Of a stretch of 64,000 nucleotides of DNA, positions 59,801 through 64,000 are shown in pieces; the first letter of the stretch is position 1, and every line of letters begins with the position of its first letter. Origin of the DNA: Mesaphorura yosii (taxonomy: Eukaryota > Arthropoda > Collembola > Poduromorpha > Tullbergiidae); contig WIXG01000013.1 of the NCBI GenBank assembly GCA_009869945.1, forward strand, positions 1 through 64,000, in the 5' to 3' direction. The position numbers and the translations under genes are program-made. The notes under the pieces are model-generated. The model saw nothing but the letters and a program-made list of their open reading frames with translations. It was not told where the DNA came from and made no database searches.

Positions 59801-60563
59801 ACGCATTGACAAGTACAAGGAAGAAAGACGACTGTTCCTTCGGCAGAAATTGGGAACGGAAATGACCGATCCGAAGTTTGCGACAAACGGTTCTGGTCAC
59901 GACTTCATGCGAACGTCAAGCACTCCGCCGGGCAACTTGTTTGACCGGAGCAACAGCAGCTGTTCTTCAGATAACGATGTCTTCACGTCAGCTAATGTCC
60001 GAATCATAAATATCGATGACGTGAAATCGTGCGTGGATTCACCTCGCAAGAGAGCGTTTTCTGAAGACGTGGCGCATCACAATCTGCACTTGAATCAAAA
60101 TAAGGCAATTAAAACTGAACCATCGAAGGCATTGCCATCTGCACATGTCAAAGCTGTGAAAAGTACACTTTCGTCAACATCGGTTTTGTCAGCAGAAAAT
60201 GTCGGGTTAGTCACAGAAGAAATTAACGTTAGGGAAAAGGTGGCGCTTTGGAGTACAAGCACAGCTTCCAGCGCCCTGGATAGAAAACCGTACACGTCGC
60301 CGTACGCTGATGATTTCCACCGTGCGTATAAATCAAAGTCCGCTCTCGAACCCTCGACGAGCCTACCGCATGAAAGTGTGCTGATGCAAAGAAAACTGTC
60401 TGTGCCTGGCCCAGTCGTTGGACTTCGCAGGGAGTTGACGACCGGTTCCATTGACATGAACCGAGCTAAGCTGGCGAGTCGCGTGCCGAGTGGAGTAAAT
60501 GCTGGAGACGCCAACAAGAAGATTAAAGACATGGCTGCATTCTTCGAGGGAAAAAACTTTTAA
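47807..60563 (+). CDS. PX-SH3-RhoGAP protein, CdGAPr / ARHGAP32-33 family
   Basis: Eighteen exons join in phase: 47807-47970, 48247-48352, 48964-49116, 51426-51539, 53377-53571, 54219-54317, 54837-54959, 55039-55146, 55213-55373, 55454-55566, 55635-55737, 55812-56039, 56105-56212, 56292-56331, 56428-56784, 56870-57159, 57228-59650 and 59728-60563. They give about 1906 aa; fly CdGAPr is similar in size. An acidic N-terminus leads to FPKLEECAHFHY and a PX-like region split around a Ser/Pro insert (CWIIRRTYANFKKLDEQLHR). The SH3 domain (about 300-358) has ASDELSFEIGDMI and SWWRGKRRFTVGFFP. The RhoGAP domain (about 428-610) has the catalytic arginine finger GIYRVSG (Arg468), so it should stimulate GTP hydrolysis on Rac/Cdc42. 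The long tail is Ser/acidic with several tyrosine motifs. The exon ending 55373 uses a GC donor. Confidence 0.93.
49198..49220. promoter_or_regulatory. perfect 23-bp palindrome resembling a one-base-spaced nuclear receptor element
   Basis: Arms TTCGAAGGTGA and TCACCTTCGAA flank a single A. The core AGGTGA-A-TCACCT has the IR1 (PAL1) layout of ecdysone receptor elements, whose consensus half-site is AGGTCA. It lies in the third intron of the RhoGAP gene. A regulatory role is inferred from the pattern only. Confidence 0.3.
54045..54118 (-). other. degenerate tRNA-like sequence (tRNA relic or SINE head)
   Basis: On the minus strand there is an A-box-like TAGCTCATCAAG. It is followed by a perfect anticodon-arm shape (GCCGC, loop TTTCTAA, GCGGC; it would read TCT, Arg) and a weak B-box-like AATCGACT. 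The acceptor stem does not pair, so it is not a working tRNA. No poly-A tail or second copy was noticed. Confidence 0.35.
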
Positions 60564-61699
60564 CTCCTGAATTTTAAGATTCTAGTTTTAATTATTTTTT
60601 GCGAAAGCATGCATGTAGTCACAATTAAGTGCTAAAGTCATATTTATGATAATTGAGCTCGAGTCGCTGCCTAATCAAGTCCTGAAAAGTTTTCGGTGCA
60701 CGATTGCGCACAGAAATTAGCAGAACTAGGAAACTGTTGCATAGTTGTATAAAACAAGTGCTTCTTAATCATTGTTGAAATTATGTTGTGAACGTTCTGT
60801 GGCTATTTAAAAGTCTTGTATATTGCAACGTAAGATTAATGACATGACTCTCTTTGTGCCTTGGATTATAAAACTTAGCCGTTAACTTCCTTGCAAGCAT
60901 ATTACGTTACGGTAGCTAATCAGAAGCAACTTTTATACCGATATTTAATTTGTATTTTTATAATTTTAAGAAGTAATTTCCAAGTTTTATATTCGCAGTC
61001 ATTGAAGTGGAATTAATCAGCTTAATACGCTCGCGTCCATTGTCCCTCTTTTATAATGATATTATTCGAAAGAATTCTTTCCATTTCAACGCGCTCGCAA
61101 ATAGCTGTCTGATAAAGCTAGCGTTTTAGAATATGGTTGCACTTTAGATTAAAAGAGTGTTGTTACTTTCTTAAACTCATGCAGTTTATTGCTAATTCAA
61201 ATGTTTTCGGGGTGCCTGCTATTGCCAACCTGTCGCTAAGTTCTCCGTTCAGATATTTTAATGTTTGCACCGTCCACTTCTCGTGTAATTTGTCACAATT
61301 TTGTTTTGGACAATGAAGTGATGTTTAGTTAATCCCTGCCTCAATCAACAAAAGTTGCCGAATTGGTACTCGTGTTGCTTTAAGTCGCAGTTCAGCAGAA
61401 TAGCAGATGTCTATCTAGCACACTTCGTCAAGAATACAAAATTTTAGCTAACTTCAGTGTTATTGTGTTTGCCGTTGCAGTGCATTGTCACAACTCTCCT
61501 TCCTCCATAGCATAAACTGAGAGTTGTACGTTTGCGAGTTTTGCTATTAATTTATTTCTTAATAAAGGAATCGATCGTTTTGGAACAGAAATAGGAAGAC
61601 TCGCATTTATTTGGTCATTTGCGTTCAAAGTACGAAAATATTACGCTACTAATGACTGACGATTGTGAAAAATTGGTTCGTTCTACTACGCAACTTTGC
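60564..61699. other. convergent 3' UTRs of the RhoGAP and SLC25A39/40-like genes
   Basis: No coding exon. Plus-strand AATAAA at 61561-61566 would end a RhoGAP 3' UTR of about 1 kb. Minus-strand AATAAA at 61606-61611 would serve the carrier gene. The signals point towards each other 40 bp apart, so the two transcripts probably overlap or abut. Confidence 0.5.
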
Positions 61700-63481
61700 C
61701 TAATTACAATCTTGGCTGGTTGTAGCTGAGGAAGACATCTTGACTGATTTCTTCAGTTTGTTCCGTTTTACAAAAAATGACTTTCCATACTCGTATGTTG
61801 ATATCATAATGGCGCATGCAGGAGCAATTTTTATCAGTCGGGGAAGGAAGCCAGTGAAAAGCCCACTAATTCCGTGTGAGGTGTAAATTTTCTTCAACAC
61901 ATCCGTTGTGGTCATTAACTTTTTGCCTGCAAAGGAAGCGAAGAACAGATTACTTCAAGCAGGGTCTGAACTATCCGTGCTCCGAACTCTAAGAAGTTTC
62001 GTCTTGCTCTACTCGGAGCGCTTTCACCATTACCTGCGTTCATACCTTTCACAGCGAAACCAGCTTCACCCAATTCGATTTGTTTGTGAGTTTTCACCAC
62101 GTCAAATGGAAGTGTTAAAGCTCCGGCAATCTGAAAACAATTATGCATAAGTGCTGTCATAAGTCTTAAACTACCTAATACAGAGATTACTTACGGCTCC
62201 AGCTGTGGCGCCAGCTGTAAAACTAAATGCCATGGTCGGTTCTCGAGTTTGGCCGCCCAATTTCTTAAATAATTCGTATGTACCCCAATAGATTCCTGAA
62301 GCAATGATATGAAATCGTAAAATCGTTTATTACACCATTGCAAAGGAATGTTCTGGCTCTAGATTCCCATTCACAAGCTAATTACCTGAAAATGGCACGT
62401 CCCTCACTGAAAGCAACAGACAAAAAACTTAATATCCATTAAAGAGGAAACCCGTATCATTAAGTTAAGACCTTACTTATTGTAGCACCCCAACCGAGCC
62501 AAAATCCACTGATTCCTCTAGCTTCCATTAAACTTCGACAAGCGGCCGTCAATTCTAAACATGGAATAGCAATATTCAGTTTCGTCCCTCGAGCTGTTAA
62601 TGTCATCTTGTACACATGCCTGAATAAGATAATTGCTTTGATTGCATTTTGGTTCGCAGTAATTCCAATGGGCTAACGACGGTCACTGCCCACGTTCTAG
62701 CCGTCACTCCTGCCACGAGTGGAACCCAAAGTGGTTGCTCTTCATGCTTCCCAAGCGCTTTCAAATATTGGTCATACAAACCAGAACGAAGTTGTTCATA
62801 CGTGACAAAATACACTATAGTGGCTGGGACTGCCATTATCAGAGTAGGTGGAAGGCCACTCCACAACGAAGAGACGCCTTCATTGCGAACAATTTGAGAA
62901 AAGGCATCCTGAAACGACGATTATAATCTTGGATAATAAAAGTAAAATATTAAACACTTTCTCGAAATCACTCACAATGGAAGAGCCGAAATGGCCGTTC
63001 TTTTTAACCCAAGCATTCGTTTGGGCAGTCACACAATCACAGATATGATCCATCAATCCGTTGCAGTAGAGAAAACAGCGATTTGAAAGCATGGCTTTCT
63101 GTTGACTCTGTAGGCGAATTTTTACTACGTCTAGAGGGGTTACTGTAACACAAGCATTCACTGAATTAAAATACGCATGCGGCGTCCATCAATTGAGCCT
63201 TGGCTAATAAGTGTCTCTTACCAATGGCGGATACAAGAAGTGCTCCGGTACATGTTGATATCATTTGCTGCACTGGGGTGATTCTATACTGCTTATCATC
63301 CTCTATCGCCTTCAACAAATCAGCCTTGGAGCTTGCTTTCGCCGTCGAGCCACCCGAATGGCTTTCGTCTGCGACATCTCCTGCAATGAAGAGGCGCAAA
63401 AAAGATGCACAAACTAAATGTGAACGCCAAAGAAATCACGGAATGGAACTTACCTGAGCTCAGAAGCAATGAATAACTCAT
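61700..63481 (-). CDS. mitochondrial carrier, SLC25A39/SLC25A40-like (glutathione importer family)
   Basis: An inner-mitochondrial-membrane solute carrier. Nine exons join in phase: 63481-63454, 63380-63222, 63160-62976, 62908-62620, 62554-62477, 62406-62386, 62295-62195, 62130-62046 and 61926-61700. They give about 390 aa. Three carrier signatures are present: [22 protein letters not shown] and [14 protein letters not shown]25A39/40-specific text includes [48 protein letters not shown] and [20 protein letters not shown]. Vertebrate members import glutathione. The matrix-side loop holds Cys91, Cys95, Cys103 and Cys105. The exon at 62386-62406 is only 21 nt, and the intron after 62620 starts with GC. 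The start (MSYSLLLSS) is the only in-phase ATG seen. Confidence 0.92.
62386..62406 (-). other. 21-nt coding micro-exon of the SLC25A39/40-like gene
   Basis: Flanked by ctttcag and gtaatt, it supplies MRDVPFSG across its two split codons, exactly the block (LRDVPFSA) conserved in SLC25A40. Skipping it would remove seven residues in frame at an invariant position. Confidence 0.85.
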
Positions 63482-63922
63482 AGTGAAGAATCTGGGGAAC
63501 TTGCACTAAATTCCTGCCTTTATCACGTAATTGTGTCCTTTGGATTCGGACGACTTTCATCGGAAGGTTCACTGTATACATTTACTCTAATCTTGCATCC
63601 CTTTTGTCCACAAGAGCTGCTTCCCGTCAGTGTAATGTCATGCGGTTAAGACTTAGACTGAACATTTGGTGCAAAATAATCTGACCACAAAGCAACTGAC
63701 CTTGCAAATTGCATCAGGTTAGAGGTAGGCCAAGATTACTGGAAGAAAGAGAACGTTTGCAAATTCCCGTGACCATGAGTTGAATTCAAAGTGAGCACCG
63801 TCGCGGCAGCCGGAGAGAATGAACTACGTAGCCAATCCAATGCGCAAGATCTCGATCTCACAAATTATAACACGACCTGATGGATTGGAGATTCATTCAT
63901 TGGACAGGATTTTCACTTTTCA
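63482..63922. other. upstream of the carrier gene
   Basis: Presumed 5' UTR and promoter of the minus-strand carrier, followed by spacer. No coding signal seen. Confidence 0.45.
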
Positions 63923-64000
63923 TTATTTTTCATCATCTGTCTTCTTTTTCTGTTCCTTCATGCTGTAGTATTTAATTATCGCGTCAGTATTGCTTCCGCT
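63923..64000 (-). CDS. possible C-terminal end of a minus-strand gene cut by the right edge
   Basis: The frame is open from the edge for 25 codons to a TAA, reading IIKYYSMKEQKKKTDDEK at its end. The lysine/acid-rich tail looks like a natural protein end. It is too short to identify or to exclude chance. Confidence 0.3.
   Translation of the reverse strand, partial: SGSNTDAIIKYYSMKEQKKKTDDEK

Overview
This window is nuclear DNA of an animal, most likely a non-dipteran arthropod. Genes are split by many short GT-AG introns (often 50-150 bp). BTB domains with the arthropod signature LKWNNF...DVTLACDGQ, an ionotropic receptor (IR) and a SID-1 family protein sit together. SID-1 is absent from Diptera, so a springtail, crustacean or other non-dipteran hexapod fits. 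I cannot name the species. All gene models below were built by hand: each exon chain was checked for splice sites, continuous reading phase and family motifs.

Layout, left to right. 1-931: little, perhaps the end of a gene entering from the left. 932-8443 (-): a complete 12-exon prostaglandin reductase (PTGR) gene, including a 17-nt micro-exon. About 8.4-14.8 kb: no recognisable gene. 14.8-20.7 kb (+): two tandem BTB genes. The second is followed by three different zinc-finger cassettes (one BED, one with two C2H2 fingers, one with a single C2H2 finger), all in splice phase with the same upstream donor. 21.1-21.75 kb (-): an HRG-1/SLC48A1 heme transporter lacking only its first exon. 23.2-26.5 kb (+): an FHIP (FAM160) family subunit of the FTS-Hook-FHIP complex. 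26.8-29.4 kb (-): a divergent IR, with an odd upstream ORF whose stop overlaps the IR start codon. 31.5-35.0 kb (+): a complete SID-1/SIDT dsRNA-transport protein. 35.6-36.5 kb: two inverted-repeat (MITE-like) elements. 36.6-39.0 kb (+): KIF-binding protein. 39-47.8 kb: a gene-poor stretch with a few weak ORFs. 47.8-60.6 kb (+): an 18-exon CdGAPr/ARHGAP32-33 type PX-SH3-RhoGAP protein. 61.7-63.5 kb (-): an SLC25A39/40 mitochondrial carrier. The right edge may hold the 3' end of another minus-strand gene.

The genes do not form a pathway. Several neighbours are tail-to-tail with closely spaced or overlapping 3' ends (BTB/HRG-1, FHIP/IR, RhoGAP/SLC25A). The most interesting items are the BTB locus that looks built for alternative splicing of DNA-binding modules (as known for lola, fruitless and tramtrack), the stop-start overlap upstream of the IR, two GC-AG introns, two micro-exons, and a cluster of tyrosine docking motifs in the RhoGAP tail.
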